From: Symbiodinium natans
Taxonomy: Eukaryota > Sar > Dinophyceae > Suessiales > Symbiodiniaceae
Reading direction: 5' to 3'
DNA: 64,000 bases
NCBI GenBank assembly: GCA_905221605.1
Contig: CAJNDS010001635.1
Location: 374,001 to 438,000 of the forward strand
Shown: positions 42,701-50,631 of the stretch, in pieces
How the letters are laid out: each line of letters begins with the position of its first letter
Numbering within the stretch: the stretch's first letter is position 1
Notes under the pieces: model-generated
Databases searched by the model: none
Told to the model about the DNA's origin: nothing
The model's input: the letters and a program-made list of their open reading frames with translations, nothing else
Position numbers and translations under genes: made by a program

Positions 42701-45700
42701 AACCCTAAACCCTAAACCCCCAAAGAGCTGCGATCTCGTTTGGCGGAAGGCATCCCCCAGGGCTCCAAGGCTCCAAGAAATAGTACCTACATCGCGGTCT
42801 GAAGTCTGGCATGGGCGATTAGGCCTTATCATCCCCATACTCAACCCTATAAAGGGCCTCTTTAGGGGGGAATCTGGAGCCTAAAAACGGGATCTGGCAG
42901 GAGGCCGGCGAATGGGAGTTTGCACTGCACCTGCTTTCCTGGCTGCTTGGCTTGCACCCAGCTCAAGCTTCGGCCCGCCCGGGCGCCACCGCGTAAACCC
43001 TACGTGAAGCAAGGCTTACATTGCTGTTCTTGGTGAGTGCAGAGATAAGGGTCCGTTTTAATATTGCTGAGTGTGTATGTTGGGTGTCCTTTTCGGGATA
43101 CAAGTTGTATAAACCCTACTTTATATGGGGGTTAACGAAAATTAGGGACCTCGAATCTAGGAGCCCAAAATAATAGGATTCCCTGATAATAAGAGCCCCC
43201 TATTTTCGGAAACCCCCATATCAAAAGTGTTAAACGGCTCACACCCACGAGAGTATTCTGGGCACGCCCCTGTTCTTTGCTTGACTGCACATTTTGGGGT
43301 TCTGACTGCCGCAGGCATGCACGGACGCACGGGCGTTTGTCAGACTAGTTCAGCCAACATGTGTCTCAAGCCCTTCCAAACTTGTCTCAAGATCCTCGCC
43401 TCGTATAGGGTGGGACCGCAGTCGGCGTCAGGCCCAGACCCAGGAAAGTTGCTTTAGTTTTTGTTTTAATTTTAACGCTACGCGACCCGCCTCGGCCCGG
43501 CCCAGCGCATCCGCGTGAGCATGGTGATTCCGCAGCGCCCAAGGCGCTGGACCCCAAGCAATAAGGGTTGGGTTTAGGGTTTAGGGTTCCGGGTTCAGGG
43601 CTACCACAAGAGCCCTGAAGCAAAAAGGGTTCCGGGTTTATGGTTTATGGTTTATGGTTTGGGGTTTAGGGTTGAGGGTTAGTTTAGGATTGAGGGCTTA
43701 GGGCTCAAGGTTCACGCTTTGGGTGTGCTTCGGGCTTATAAGGTTTAAGGTTTAGGTTCAAGCTTAGATTCTTCTGCTCGTGTAATGCATCCCCGGCCGT
43801 GAGTCTAAAACCCGCTCACCAATATTCTGTGGTGGCTCTGGAGGGGGGGGAGGGGGGGGGCGGGGCAGGGGGGGGGGGGGGCAGCGGCTGGGAGGGGCTT
43901 GAGCTGTCTCTGGAACGTCCAAAGGGGTGTCAGTGGCTTGGACGTGGTTTTGGGGGGGGGGGGGTGGGGGGTAGGGGGGGGGGTGGGGGGGGGGGGGGGG
44001 TGGGGGGGGGGGGGTGGGGGGGGGGGTGGGGGGGGGGTGGGGGCGGGGTAGGATGGGTTGGTTAGCTGGGGCCTGAGAAGCGAAAGGGCGCCCTGCTGGG
44101 ATGGGCTGCAACTGCCTCTGGTCCTGGCGAGACATCCGCTTGCGGACCCTCCTCTCCTAGGGGGGGTACCCATTTGAAGCAAAAAAAGGGGGCCGAAAAG
44201 TGGCTTTGGGTCTGGGAAGAGGATTTGGAGGGGGGTGCCTGTTCTGACAACCTATACACCTTCGGCCCGAGGCCTCGGCGGATTCTTGTGTATAGGTAGG
44301 TGCAAGATTTTGTCTTGCACCCCAGACGTGTTCTCGCAAGTCTTGCGTGTAGCCTACCAGGATGCCCACTCAGCAGTGCACTCCGAATGTTGTCGGCGCG
44401 AGCAGCGCCGTCAGTGCTTGTGCTGCTAGACCTGCAAGATGAACCTTGGGATGTTCCCCCTTACACTAACAGTCCTTAATAGGGATTATAGTACCCCTTA
44501 TTATCATCCCTACTAGAGACTGTTCGTTTCAACCTCGCGGCTCAGCATGGTGCCCATGCCGGAGAGTACTCCAGATCCCCAAAAAGTGAGAGAGAACAAG
44601 TGGGCACGCCACCGCATTTTAATGGATCAAGAGTTTGGGGAACAAACATACCACCCCATGCCCCGTAGCCCCATGCATTCAAATGCATTCAAGGAAAAGA
44701 AAAGCTGCTGGGAAGCAGCCGTCCTGCTGCTTCTCGCGATGCCGACTTTGAGGCGTGCGCTGCCTCACCCTAAACCCTAAACCCTAAACCCTAAACCCTA
44801 AACCCTAAACCCTAAACCCTAAACCCTAAACCCTAAACCCTAAACCCTAAACCCTAAACCCTAAACCCCATCCATTTGGAGGTTCACGGCTTGGTACACT
44901 GGGGTTGTAAGTAGCGAACTTCAGCTCTATTCCGTTAAGTGCGCATCTTTGTTGAGACTCGTAGCGCCATATGTATGCTTACAACTATCCATGAATCCGC
45001 AAACAGGGCAATACCCCAAATGCAGATGTTCTTCTTTGAACTGATTTTGATCGGCGTGTGTGCTCGATTGCTTCCTTGTCTCATTTTTTATTTTCTGTTT
45101 GGGATGTTCCCCCTTATACTATCAGTCCTTATTAGGGATTATAGTGCCCCTTATTCTCATCCCTCTTAAGGACTGTTAGTATATGGGCGTGCATCCCAAT
45201 GTTCTGTCTTCGCGTTGCTGCTGGTGTGCGTGTTTGGCATTGCATGTGCCTTTCGCTGCATCGATGGTGCGAGGGCAGCACCAGGCTCTAGGATTGTCTG
45301 TTAGGCAATATCTGGCAGCCGGCTGTTTTGTAGGGTTCTTAAGGGAGGGGGTTCAAGGTGGGTACCTGGGGAACCTTAGGGAACCTTGGGGAAGCTGAGG
45401 GAGTAGTGGGGAGTATTAGGGAACCCCCCTTGAATCGCCTTCCCTTAAGAACCCTATGGTAGCGCAGAAAGTCAGAGCCTGGCAGGTGCGTGCCGAATGT
45501 CATTAGCTACAACAGTGCCGTCGCCGCTCTGGAGCGAGGGAGCTGTTGGCATATCGCCCTGTCCCGCGGATACACAAGGGGAACGTAGGCGTACCCTAAA
45601 CCCTAAATCTTCAACCCTATAAACCCTAAGCAAAACAACCCTAAACCCAAACCCTGCATCTTGTTCTTTGGAGGGCGCAGAGTCGGAGTTTCCAGCTTTC

Positions 45701-46081
45701 TTAGTCTGCAGCTGAGGTCGCTTCTGGGCCAGATGTGCGCAACAGCTGTGAACCCAGCCCTTTGCCTGACAGCTACTGCAGCCACTCTCCCCACCAGCAA
45801 CATCTCGCCTTGGGCCTCCCTACTGTACTCTATAAAGCCTTTTCTTACACAGCCTGCTTGAGAATCGGAGGTCACAGGACTTGGCAGTTAGTCCCAGCTA
45901 GGCAGTTCTCGAAACGGCAATCGTAGCGGCCTGTTCGTCTCCATAAGCCACATACGCTAAGCCAACAGCGTTCCCCCAATCGGGGCGGGATCCTGATCAC
46001 TGAGGACCTGACCACATTCAACGCTGCCACTGGCTGCTGCGAAAGATCTCATCGCGCCAGAAGCCTCAGCAAAAGGGGATG
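33703..46081 (+). CDS. Probable multi-exon PPR gene (extent inferred)
   Basis: At least eighteen short segments on the + strand encode halves of pentatricopeptide motifs: either the first helix (V.YNAAISACEKAG.W) or the second helix and loop (W..AL.LL..M.....PN). PPR proteins are modular RNA-binding proteins that usually act in plastids or mitochondria. Most segments are 50-110 bp with an AG before and GT or GC after. Between them lie CCCTAAA arrays and inverted-repeat elements. Order and strand are consistent with one gene, but I cannot prove that all exons belong together; some may be relics. No start codon or targeting peptide was found. Individual exons follow as separate entries. Confidence 0.5.
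33768..33887. repeat. Telomere-like TTTAGGG array
   Basis: About fifteen units with two phase breaks. TAAGGG occurs just before and just after. Confidence 0.9.
34567..34667 (+). CDS. PPR exon
   Basis: GATCAG| to TTGCTG|GTTCTG. FSSAIGACEKASQWPVALHL then LFEMSALRLPEL. Almost a full PPR motif. Confidence 0.7.
34843..34905 (+). CDS. PPR exon
   Basis: CTTGAG| then DASVTPNVVSYSSAVSSGLR. Loop and first-helix half of a PPR motif. Confidence 0.6.
35138..35403 (+). CDS. Coding segment, unknown protein
   Basis: Frame includes RADMTGEARSALRAAVRLAA, then RGLHNSHPREDAASSA and ends RVAKQPEALFSF at a CTTCAG|GTGCTC donor. The minus strand (34993-35241) is also open with a basic helical sequence. I favour + because of the donor. 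Confidence 0.4.
35650..36213 (+). CDS. Long open segment, possibly several exons
   Basis: A 192-codon + frame follows TTTTCCCCAG|. It includes FAHREYEGPLTEDQRNVHVA and, after a second acceptor at 36090, KHGMRKPELVEHETLAQGLF and AELLR with a GTGAGT donor. In part of it another frame reads like a PPR half (LLELMAAASTEPNAFTPATL), so the stretch may mix exons of the PPR gene with intron. Confidence 0.4.
   Translation, partial: VLNKGGHPYAQRQRGACTHASLWPEALCLCWFRCCILLRFGGFAHREYEGPLTEDQRNVHVAWDSAAEEPARTDGCCFHRAQCVHASNAAVAYGFQGCWAWKTSHENFRLNIICWPPHSMRCESVYGVRGGPCTAEVLTSPPHLPPKEFQKHGMRKPELVEHETLAQGLFAELLRVSGGMGSGKAVQ
36212..36318 (+). CDS. Exon-like segment
   Basis: GTCCAG| region then VTGTSSTISWAASPGFVVIE and YNPDISPKVNSVFPH, ending at CATTG|GTAGGT. 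Looks coding; not a PPR half. Confidence 0.4.
36597..36810 (+). CDS. Degenerate PPR segment with frame change
   Basis: SAEQWQMALLVFTASRLPPQ is a second-helix half. Coding-like sequence continues in another frame (EVPYNASAAIRSSECEEMEA), so an intron or frameshift lies between. Confidence 0.45.
36968..37052 (+). CDS. PPR exon
   Basis: GACCGAG| to CTCAAG|GTTCGG. DMLESRTRLDAYSYSSTLAA then CAGGILAQ. Confidence 0.65.
37069..37121. repeat. Telomere-like TTTAGGG array
   Basis: Six units, 17 bp after the PPR exon. Confidence 0.85.
37410..37769 (-). CDS. Possible minus-strand gene, 119 aa
   Basis: ATG at 37769 leads through RRLTFGRMSEPWEGLPGMHE, a hydrophobic stretch (KHMIVGVPLFGLVTLQG) and a basic segment (PKKKGKRFPRGYHQ) to TAG. 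It reads like protein throughout, but no family is recognised and it lies antisense within the PPR gene. Confidence 0.35.
   Translation of the reverse strand: MFRHSGATSPSFHIPGPRRLTFGRMSEPWEGLPGMHEHIPTSTYCFQLCIKHMIVGVPLFGLVTLQGNLEPKKKGKRFPRGYHQASVRVNRSAVCPSTNTAGLFWGPSYAITLLRPCKT
37890..37916 (+). repeat. Telomere-adjacent motif copy
   Basis: GTCCAGCTATGCGGGTGCCA followed by AAAAAGCCCTAAAACCC, with CCCTAAA units also just upstream. Confidence 0.65.
38029..38135 (+). CDS. PPR exon
   Basis: AGCTCAG| to ATTACTACT|GTTTGC. SLWQEGLALLRELSDAGVVH then DVARLDSDEPEQITT. CCCTAAA units lie directly upstream. Confidence 0.65.
38256..38388 (+). CDS. PPR exon ending in stop or intron
   Basis: CACGCCAG| then AQHPKFFWHLGLPVAPSHTG and EACFNAAISACEKAGRWEML. 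Open to TGA at 38387; a CCCTAAA array follows. Confidence 0.7.
38676..38766. repeat. Telomere-like CCCTAAA array
   Basis: Thirteen units. Confidence 0.9.
38818..38888 (+). CDS. PPR exon
   Basis: TTTCTCAG| then QAVGVLELMDSAAVAKDPRP. Second-helix half. Confidence 0.5.
39087..39147 (+). CDS. PPR exon with GC donor
   Basis: GACAGCAG| then DTISYNASISACEKAGRLED, ending at GACT|GCAAGA. Textbook first helix of a PPR motif. Confidence 0.75.
39434..39477 (+). repeat. Telomere-adjacent motif with 12-bp direct repeats
   Basis: GTCTAGGAGAGC (39434-39445) and again (39466-39477) flank the 20-bp insert TAGTCGGGTGGCAAAAAAAT. Confidence 0.8.
39477..39561 (+). CDS. PPR exon
   Basis: LLLQAMELAAIPADVISYSS then VISACQR. 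It begins inside the right-hand copy of the 12-bp repeat. Confidence 0.7.
39938..40020 (+). CDS. PPR exon
   Basis: CCTCCCAG| to GGCGAG|GTCGGG. SGSWQMAMHLLFAMPERRIL then PNTAAW. Confidence 0.75.
40229..40260. repeat. Telomere-like TTTAGGG array
   Basis: Four units. Confidence 0.8.
40420..40521. repeat. Telomere-like CCCTAAA array
   Basis: Thirteen units with CCCTAAAT and CCGTAAA variants, ending at the acceptor of the next PPR exon. Confidence 0.9.
40524..40618 (+). CDS. PPR exon between two telomere-like arrays
   Basis: AAACCAG| to AAGGG|GTTTAGGG. VAFNATIDACAAGVAWPTAL then RLLEAQSCLLK. Both splice sites lie in or next to telomere-like units. Confidence 0.75.
41812..41840 (+). repeat. Telomere-adjacent motif copy (diverged)
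   Basis: GCCAGCGATGCGGGAGCGAA followed by AAACAAGAAC. Confidence 0.45.
41909..41962 (+). CDS. PPR exon
   Basis: CTCTCCAG| to GCAGG|GTTTCGGG. VPDTITFQSLISSCEACR, 18 codons in phase 0. Confidence 0.7.
42683..42720. repeat. Telomere-like CCCTAAA array
   Basis: Five units. Confidence 0.8.
42901..42966 (+). CDS. PPR exon with GC donor
   Basis: TCTGGCAG| to GCTCAA|GCTTCG. EAGEWEFALHLLSWLLGLHP then AQ. Confidence 0.65.
43123..43221. mobile_element. Inverted-repeat element, family J
   Basis: ATATGGGGGTTAACGAAAAT at the left against CTATTTTCGGAAACCCCCATAT at the right. Confidence 0.7.
43840..44048. repeat. Poly-G minisatellite
   Basis: Runs of 6-14 G separated by single T, A or C over 200 bp. Long proline- or glycine-rich frames here are by-products. 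Confidence 0.9.
44377..44430 (+). CDS. PPR exon
   Basis: CTCAGCAG| then CTPNVVGASSAVSACAARPA. A family B element starts 16 bp later. Confidence 0.6.
44446..44521. mobile_element. Inverted-repeat element, family B copy 4 (right end lost)
   Basis: TTGGGATGTTCCCCCTTACA then CTAACAGTCCTTAATAGGGA. The right terminal repeat is not present. Confidence 0.65.
44703..44770 (+). CDS. PPR segment
   Basis: SCWEAAVLLLLAMPTLRRAL, second-helix half, running into a CCCTAAA array. Confidence 0.55.
44768..44869. repeat. Telomere-like CCCTAAA array
   Basis: Fourteen uninterrupted units, the purest array in the window. Confidence 0.95.
45099..45201. mobile_element. Inverted-repeat element, family B copy 5
   Basis: TTGGGATGTTCCCCCTTATA to GTATATGGGCGTGCATCCCAA. 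TTCTGT at 45093-45098 and 45202-45207. Confidence 0.8.
45330..45458. mobile_element. Inverted-repeat element, family F copy 2
   Basis: GTAGGGTTCTTAAGGGAGGG to CTTCCCTTAAGAACCCTAT. Interior GGGTACCTGGGGAACCTTAG matches copy 1. Confidence 0.8.
45486..45567 (+). CDS. PPR exon
   Basis: CTGGCAG| then CVPNVISYNSAVAALERGSC and WHIALS. Confidence 0.7.
46005..46081 (+). CDS. PPR exon
   Basis: CACTGAG| then DLTTFNAATGCCERSHRARS. Last clear PPR half before the plastid gene array; a weak second-helix half (AQVFELLPLLGSLPARALQ) follows at about 46235. Confidence 0.6.
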
Positions 46082-46363
46082 TTGAGGCAGCTACCATGCA
46101 GAGTCTCCAGGCTTGTGTTCCTGAAGCCCCGGTTTCCTGGTCTGCTTGGCCCCATGGACGGGTGGCAAGAACCCTATACCGCCTATACCCTAAACCCTAA
46201 ACCCAAAGCCCTAAACCCTAAACCCGGACAGCAAGCGCCCAGGTCTTCGAGCTGCTCCCGCTGCTTGGCAGCCTCCCAGCAAGAGCACTGCAGACGCTGC
46301 GGCGAGGAGGCTGCTGAGCTGGAAGGGGTCTTTTCCATGAGTTCTTTTGAAGCCTTCTAGAAC

Positions 46364-46437
46364 TAGGGTTTAGGGTTTAGGGTTTAGGGTTTAGGGTTTA
46401 GGGTTTAGGGTTTAGGGTTTAGGGTTTAAAGTTTAGG
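46364..46437. repeat. Telomere-like TTTAGGG array
   Basis: Nine units plus TTTAAAG and TTTAGGA variants. Confidence 0.9.
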
Positions 46438-47435
46438 ATAATTAGGATACTCTGTTTCTTGAAAGCGTTCTTGTTCTACGGATTGCCTCAAGGGTGCGGC
46501 TACAACATGAGCATTTTTTGGGTTTGGAAAGCGGGACGACCTCGTTCAGGAGCGTGCTTTGTTCGCTGCCCGTCGTCATCTTCGAAACTTGAAGCTGTCG
46601 TTTTTCTGGGATCCTCGCAGCTCAGAAGTGCCAACCCTTGCGCGGTCGCCATCTTCGAAACCCAAAAAGTCGAGTCGAGGTGGCAAGTTTTTTTTGCTTG
46701 TTGAGTGTTTACAGGGCTGGGAAGACTTTTCAGGCGAGCTTTCGAAAGGCAGAAGAAGCAAAACGAGTCGGAAAACTGTTTTGAACTTCTACTACTAGAT
46801 TGGGCTACACCAGGCCAATACCATTAGCAGAAAGCAGGTCGCATAGAATTTTTAACCCGAGGGGAGGGGGCTGTCTGCAACGAATCCCCAGAGCCCCTCC
46901 TGACTGAGGTAGAAGAAGACGAAGAGGTTGAGGGAGGGAGGCAGGCAGAAAATGGAGGAGATAGGCATCCAATACCCTCATCACTCAATCGGTGTTTCGG
47001 CAGGGAGTGTACTTGCAAACCTTTGCAAACCGCAAACCTGGTGTACATTCAGGGCTACCGGGTTTATCCCTAAACCCCTGAACCCTAAACCCTAAACCCC
47101 TAGGGAAATGCGCAACCTGGAGGAGCTTTACCAGATACGTATTCAGAGCCGGTGAGGCCTGAGGACGTCGCACCGAGGCGAAAAAAGGCGCGCCATGTTC
47201 CAGTGCTTTGCTTCGTCCAGGTCTAGGCTGAGTTCGCCTAAGTTTACGCCCTGAGAAAGCTGCAGTCCATCAAGAAGGGCTTGAAGCTGCACCTCTAACC
47301 CAGCGTCATCAGCGCAATTCTGCAAAAAAAAGGAGCAAATTCATTTAAATCTCCAAGAACCTTGTTCTTGAAGCTTGTGCACTTCGAGTCCTAGGTGCCT
47401 CCCTCAGAGCTTATAAGATTTGCTCGGGCCTCGTC

Positions 47436-48350
47436 TGAGTGTCTTCGGCGGAGCGTGTTGGCGGAGGTCCGCGCGCTCAGCCGCACGTGCTTTGACTCGG
47501 TTTTCGTCGACTCAAGCAACTCAGTGGCGCATGCACACCTTGGCTACGAGGTTCAAGAAAAACGTGTCCCCCGCAGCTCTTGAGATCTGTCGCCATGGCC
47601 AAGACGAGCCTGCTGCCCGCAGTCTTGCTGCTCGCCTTCTTGGGCGCCTCCTGGCCCTTCGTGGGCCCCCGCGCGGCACCGAGCACGGAGGGCCGCACCG
47701 CCATGCGCGGACAGGCTGGTGCCTCCGCCACTCCCTGGACACCCGTCCTGAGCCGTGACGTGGTGGAGATCGAGTTCACCGCCCCCGCGCAGGGTGCCCG
47801 CTGCCGCTTCATGATCAAGGCTGATGCAGACGTCAACGACGTGCTGAAAGAGGGCCGCAAGAGGTTGGGCTTCGACCAGGCTTGGATGCCAGACTCTGAC
47901 TTCAAGATCTACGACTCCGAAAATGAGGACAAGGGCCCACTCAAGGGCAAGATGAAGGACAACGGCCTTGTTGACTTTACCTACGAGGTCCACCTTTACT
48001 ATGAGCCCCAGTAAGTTTGTGCGGACAAACAAGAAGCCAGCTTCGTGCCAGAAGCGCCAGCTCCATAACTGTATAGGACCCGTCCCTATGCTTGACTTGC
48101 AGCATCTGACGGCCGGCTTTCCGATTTTTCCCAATCAAGGTTGGTACGTTTTGTTTTACAGAGTCGCCTAGTCTCATTCCCCCGATGTTGAGTCGGCTGT
48201 CGTGGCACGATGCACAGGTCGAGGCGGTGTGGGCTTTTTGGCTGTCTGGCCAAGCTATCAACTGCCAGCTCACGATGTGAGAGTTTTCTCCAATGTCTGC
48301 AAGCAAAAGGCTTTGCATTGCAGGCCGCCACCGCGCAAAATCTGCACAAC
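47436..48350 (+). repeat. Tandem gene unit 1
   Basis: Homologous to 49711-50631. The units share about 160 bp upstream of the ATG, the CDS and about 330 bp downstream. Flanks differ at many positions; the CDS does not. Confidence 0.85.
47595..48014 (+). CDS. Plastid-targeted small protein, copy 1
   Basis: 139 codons, no intron. The ATG in GTCGCCATGGCC is chosen over the upstream TTG because the hydrophobic core follows at once. Residues 1-22 (KTSLLPAVLLLAFLGASW) form a signal peptide. PFVGPRA follows, matching the FVAP motif that begins transit peptides of peridinin plastids; residues to about 50 are Ala/Thr/Arg-rich with few acidic groups, as expected for a transit peptide. The mature part (about 88 residues, from SRDVVEIEFTAP) is soluble. 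Its pattern (strand, FMIKADADVNDVLKEG helix, FKIYDSE strand, final VHLYYEP) could fit a small beta-grasp fold, which is only a guess. I do not recognise the family. The stop lies in CAGTAAGT. Two more copies follow on the same strand, typical of highly expressed dinoflagellate genes. Confidence 0.9.
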   Translation: MAKTSLLPAVLLLAFLGASWPFVGPRAAPSTEGRTAMRGQAGASATPWTPVLSRDVVEIEFTAPAQGARCRFMIKADADVNDVLKEGRKRLGFDQAWMPDSDFKIYDSENEDKGPLKGKMKDNGLVDFTYEVHLYYEPQ

Positions 48351-48412
48351 CATATATGTACATATATATATATATATACATATGTATGTATGTCTGTATG
48401 TATGTATATGTT
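48350..48412. repeat. TA/TATG microsatellite
   Basis: Alternating TATATA then GTATGTATGTCTGTATG. Confidence 0.9.
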
Positions 48413-48699
48413 ATTGTGTTTATATTTATGCACATGTTTATTTATTTATTTTGTGTAGATGCACAGTGATGGCGCTATACATCGTACAATGCCTATATGC
48501 ACCTCACTGCGTCTCTGGCTTGAGTACGAAGTGAACAGGTGAAACTGCACAAAGGGAAGGGGTTGCTAAGCAAGTGCTGAAGATGACCGTGAGAACTGAG
48601 AGCTACATAGGCATACACCTGAGCTGAAGCTACAGTGCCGGCCCGAGTCCTGCAACCCAATGGATGCGACAACAATGTGGCGCAAGCAGCGGCAGAGAG

Positions 48700-48705
48700 A
48701 AAGAA

Positions 48706-48747
<42 letters not shown>

Positions 48748-48840
48748 AGAGAGAGGGAGGGAGGGAGAGGGAGAGGGAGAGGGAGAGGGAGAGAGAGAGA
48801 GAGGGATGGAGGGAGGGAGGGAGAGAGAGAGAGAGAGCAA
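48700..48840. repeat. GA-rich microsatellite
   Basis: GAGAGA runs with GGGA units between gene copies 1 and 2. Confidence 0.95.
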
Positions 48841-49033
48841 GAGAGAGAACGAGGGCAGCATGGATGCATGGTTTTATGGATGTACGGCTTGACGTGCATC
48901 TGTACAGAGGCCTCGTGACAGTCAAGATACAGGACGGCTGACAGGACATGCCCTGTATTGACTGTATTGTATTGCCGCATAGTATTGCACCATAATGGGG
49001 CATGGCCTTTCAAGCTCCACCGGCTGCAGTTTT

Positions 49034-49047
49034 TCATCTGGGCTCAG
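49034..49047 (+). other. Possible degraded spliced-leader remnant
   Basis: TCATCTGGGCTCAG sits exactly where copy 2 stops matching copies 1 and 3. It resembles the 3' end of the dinoflagellate spliced leader (CCATTTTGGCTCAAG), with 11 of 15 positions matching in an ungapped comparison extended by one base. Weak on its own, suggestive by position. Confidence 0.35.
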
Positions 49048-49614
49048 GAAAACGTGTCCCCCGCAGCTCTTGAGATCCGTCGCCATGGCCAAGACGAGCC
49101 TGCTGCCCGCAGTCTTGCTGCTCGCCTTCTTGGGCGCCTCCTGGCCCTTCGTGGGCCCCCGCGCGGCACCGAGCACGGAGGGCCGCACCGCCATGCGCGG
49201 ACAGGCTGGTGCCTCCGCCACTCCCTGGACACCCGTCCTGAGCCGTGACGTGGTGGAGATCGAGTTCACCGCCCCCGCGCAGGGTGCCCGCTGCCGCTTC
49301 ATGATCAAGGCTGATGCAGACGTCAACGACGTGCTGAAAGAGGGCCGCAAGAGGTTGGGCTTCGACCAGGCTTGGATGCCAGACTCTGACTTCAAGATCT
49401 ACGACTCCGAAAATGAGGACAAGGGCCCACTCAAGGGCAAGATGAAGGACAACGGCCTTGTTGACTTTACCTACGAGGTCCACCTTTACTATGAGCCCCA
49501 GTAAGTGTGCGCGGATCAGATCGGATCAGCAAAAAGCCAGCTTTGGGCCAGAGGCGCCAGCTCCATAACTGCATAGGACCCAACGTTCTTATGCTTGACT
49601 TGCAGCATCCGACG
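49048..49614 (+). repeat. Tandem gene unit 2 (short)
   Basis: Shares only this stretch with the other two units: 37 bp before the ATG, the CDS and about 110 bp of 3' sequence. That is roughly the extent expected of an mRNA. Confidence 0.8.
49085..49504 (+). CDS. Plastid-targeted small protein, copy 2
   Basis: I see no base difference from copy 1 over the 420-bp CDS, and the protein is identical (signal peptide, FVGPR motif, transit region, mature part from SRDVVEIEF). The 5' flank is unrelated to the other copies beyond 37 bp, whereas the first 110 bp of 3' flank match copy 3 rather than copy 1. This points to retroposition of an mRNA or to conversion by copy 3. CCCCCGCAG| 23 bp before the ATG is conserved in all three copies and is a plausible trans-splice acceptor. 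Confidence 0.9.
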   Translation: MAKTSLLPAVLLLAFLGASWPFVGPRAAPSTEGRTAMRGQAGASATPWTPVLSRDVVEIEFTAPAQGARCRFMIKADADVNDVLKEGRKRLGFDQAWMPDSDFKIYDSENEDKGPLKGKMKDNGLVDFTYEVHLYYEPQ

Positions 49615-49710
49615 TAGCATAGGCATTTAGGAACAGTTTTGACCTTCTGAGGTCCTAACAGCTTCAAAAAGCATGGAGGTTTCCGTTTTTGGTAACTTTT
49701 TTCTGGGGTT

Positions 49711-50631
49711 TGAGTGTTTTCGGCGTAGCGTGTTGGCGGACGTCCGCGCGCTCAGCCGCACGTGCTTTGACTCGGTTTTCGTCGACTCAAGCAACTCAGT
49801 GGCGCATGCACACCTTGGCTACGAGGTTCAAGAAAAACGTGTCCCCCGCAGCTCTTGAGATCCGTCGCCATGGCCAAGACGAGCCTGCTGCCCGCAGTCT
49901 TGCTGCTCGCCTTCTTGGGCGCCTCCTGGCCCTTCGTGGGCCCCCGCGCGGCACCGAGCACGGAGGGCCGCACTGCCATGCGCGGACAGGCTGGTGCCTC
50001 CGCCACTCCCTGGACACCCGTCCTGAGCCGTGACGTGGTGGAGATCGAGTTCACCGCCCCCGCGCAGGGTGCCCGCTGCCGCTTCATGATCAAGGCTGAT
50101 GCAGACGTCAACGACGTGCTGAAAGAGGGCCGCAAGAGGTTGGGCTTCGACCAGGCTTGGATGCCAGACTCTGACTTCAAGATCTACGACTCCGAAAATG
50201 AGGACAAGGGCCCACTCAAGGGCAAGATGAAGGACAACGGCCTTGTTGACTTTACCTACGAGGTCCACCTTTACTATGAGCCCCAGTAAGTGTGCGCGGA
50301 TCAGATCGGATCAGCAAAAAGCCAGCTTTGGGCCAGAAGCGCCAGCTCCATAACTGCATAGGACCCAATGTCCTTACGCTTGACTTGCAGCATCTGACGG
50401 CCGGCTTTCCGATAAATCCCAATGAAGGTTGGTACGTTTTGTTTAACCGAGCCGCCACTAGTCTCAATCCCCCGATGTTGATTCAAGCGGCCTGGCTGTC
50501 CTGGCACGATGCACAGGTCGAGGCGGTGTGGGCTTTTTGGCTGTCTGGCCAAGCTATCAAGAGTTTTCCTGAGGCTGCAAGCAGATGCTTCGCATCGCAG
50601 GCCGCTATGGCAGAGAAAAATCTGCACGACA
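49711..50631 (+). repeat. Tandem gene unit 3
   Basis: Full-length counterpart of unit 1 with diverged flanks. Confidence 0.85.
49870..50289 (+). CDS. Plastid-targeted small protein, copy 3
   Basis: Identical protein to copies 1 and 2. I see one silent change (ACC to ACT at 49974). The 5' flank matches copy 1 for about 160 bp with scattered differences. The sharp contrast between an unchanged CDS and variable flanks suggests recent gene conversion or strong homogenisation. Function as for copy 1: a small soluble plastid protein of unknown family. Confidence 0.9.
   Translation: MAKTSLLPAVLLLAFLGASWPFVGPRAAPSTEGRTAMRGQAGASATPWTPVLSRDVVEIEFTAPAQGARCRFMIKADADVNDVLKEGRKRLGFDQAWMPDSDFKIYDSENEDKGPLKGKMKDNGLVDFTYEVHLYYEPQ

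Noticed and set aside
43764-44182. Proline-rich minus-strand frames of over 120 codons
   Set aside because: Produced by the poly-G tract; the ends do not look like exons.
44768-44869. True chromosome end
   Set aside because: The array is internal, short, and dozens of similar arrays lie in both orientations.
47477-48134. Long minus-strand and second + frames over the plastid gene copies
   Set aside because: Shadows of the G/C-rich CDS; only the frame with signal peptide and FVGPR makes sense and all three copies keep it.
48493-49037. Leucine/serine and arginine/glutamate frames around 48.7 kb
   Set aside because: Translations of the GA microsatellite.
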